NCBI GenBank assembly: GCA_964404285.1
Contig: CAYOJK010000013.1
Location: forward strand, 4,250-68,249
From: JBASEY01 sp964404285
Lineage (GTDB): Bacteria; CSSED10-310
DNA length: 64,000 nucleotides
Direction of reading: 5' to 3'
This document shows, in pieces, positions 63,760 to 64,000 of this stretch. The first letter of the stretch is position 1, and each line of letters opens with the position of its first letter. The translations under genes were made by a program, and so were the position numbers. Below the pieces are notes generated by a model, which had not been told where the DNA came from, did no database searches, and saw nothing but the letters and a program-made list of their open reading frames with translations.

Positions 63760-64000
63760 TTAGCTCTTAAAGCGGCCCATCATGTTATCCAAAGCCAGCT
63801 TTAACTCCTCAGGTTTCGCAGAACCGAATAAAATGTGTTTTCCGTTTGTCAACTCCACCCGAAGTCCTCGATTTCCGCTAACATTATAAGCTCGTCCACG
63901 AAGTCCATATCGAATGCCCCAACCGCCATACTCCAAAATAGGGCGATAACCCGCATATTTCATGAGTCGATTTTGAACCTCATGTGAGTCGATTATTTTT
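63760..64000 (-). CDS. Small PH-like domain protein, C-terminal part (start beyond right edge)
   Basis: The frame is open from the right edge through to the stop at 63760; an internal ATG at 63963 would give 67 residues. The wording EYGGWGIRYG, GRAYNVSGNRGLRVEL and ILFGSAKPEELKLAL is that of the end of bacterial PH-like (DUF6141-type) membrane-associated proteins. Such proteins usually have two membrane helices before this part, which would lie outside the window. Confidence 0.7.
   Translation of the reverse strand, partial: KIIDSHEVQNRLMKYAGYRPILEYGGWGIRYGLRGRAYNVSGNRGLRVELTNGKHILFGSAKPEELKLALDNMMGRFKS

Overview
The window looks like chromosome from an uncultivated Gram-negative bacterium. 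Signal peptides, lipoboxes, an inner-membrane sulfate ABC transporter and periplasmic proteins point to a diderm. The secreted proteins with dockerin-like EF-hand pairs and Pro/Thr linkers, the very repeat-rich spacers and the selenoprotein resemble candidate-phylum or delta-proteobacteria-like genomes. I cannot name the taxon. Base composition is moderate, and almost every spacer carries the same short interspersed repeat (core GGGGACAGACTTCC).

Layout. 0-8.4 kb: a large secreted protein running off the left edge, a membrane-anchored alkaline-phosphatase-superfamily (sulfatase-like) enzyme, a polysaccharide flippase, a methyltransferase, a glycosyltransferase and an exported DUF3108-like protein (surface glycan theme). 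8.4-11.5 kb: repeats around a selenocysteine peroxiredoxin and a tandem universal stress protein. 11.6-17 kb: a long lysine-2,3-aminomutase-like radical SAM protein, then a RiPP-type B12/radical SAM C-methyltransferase preceded by an unknown membrane-tailed protein. 17-21.1 kb: sulfate importer sbp-cysT-cysW-cysA. 21.2-29.7 kb: an Smr-domain protein, two GT4 glycosyltransferases, CinA, an asparagine-synthase-like protein and a lipoprotein alkaline phosphatase. 29.86 kb: tRNA-Thr(CGT). 30-36.5 kb: two exported ankyrin proteins around a 1064-residue secreted Kelch protein.

36.8-61.8 kb is the most striking part: nine same-strand genes for secreted proteins with twelve formylglycine-generating-enzyme-like (FGE/SUMF1, C-type-lectin-fold) modules. 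Each module ends in a 37-codon (once 38-codon) hypervariable segment. In a three-way comparison of close copies, 17 of 18 amino-acid-changing codons keep the same third base while bases 1 and 2 change. This is the footprint expected of adenine-directed mutagenic retrohoming by a diversity-generating retroelement (DGR). Five genes carry a perfect 5-bp hairpin across the stop codon, with three different stem sequences that covary even where the amino acids change. No reverse transcriptase or template repeat was seen in the window, so these would be remote targets of a DGR elsewhere in the genome. Both N-terminal types (dockerin-like or a beta-rich domain) look suited to surface display of the variable head.

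Inside this array (38.3-42.9 kb) sits a three-gene operon: an unknown coiled-coil protein, a BREX-type DUF2791-like P-loop ATPase and a compact SNF2 helicase. It is a candidate defence system lacking the usual BREX partners. The right end has a conserved unknown pair and the 3' end of a small PH-like protein.
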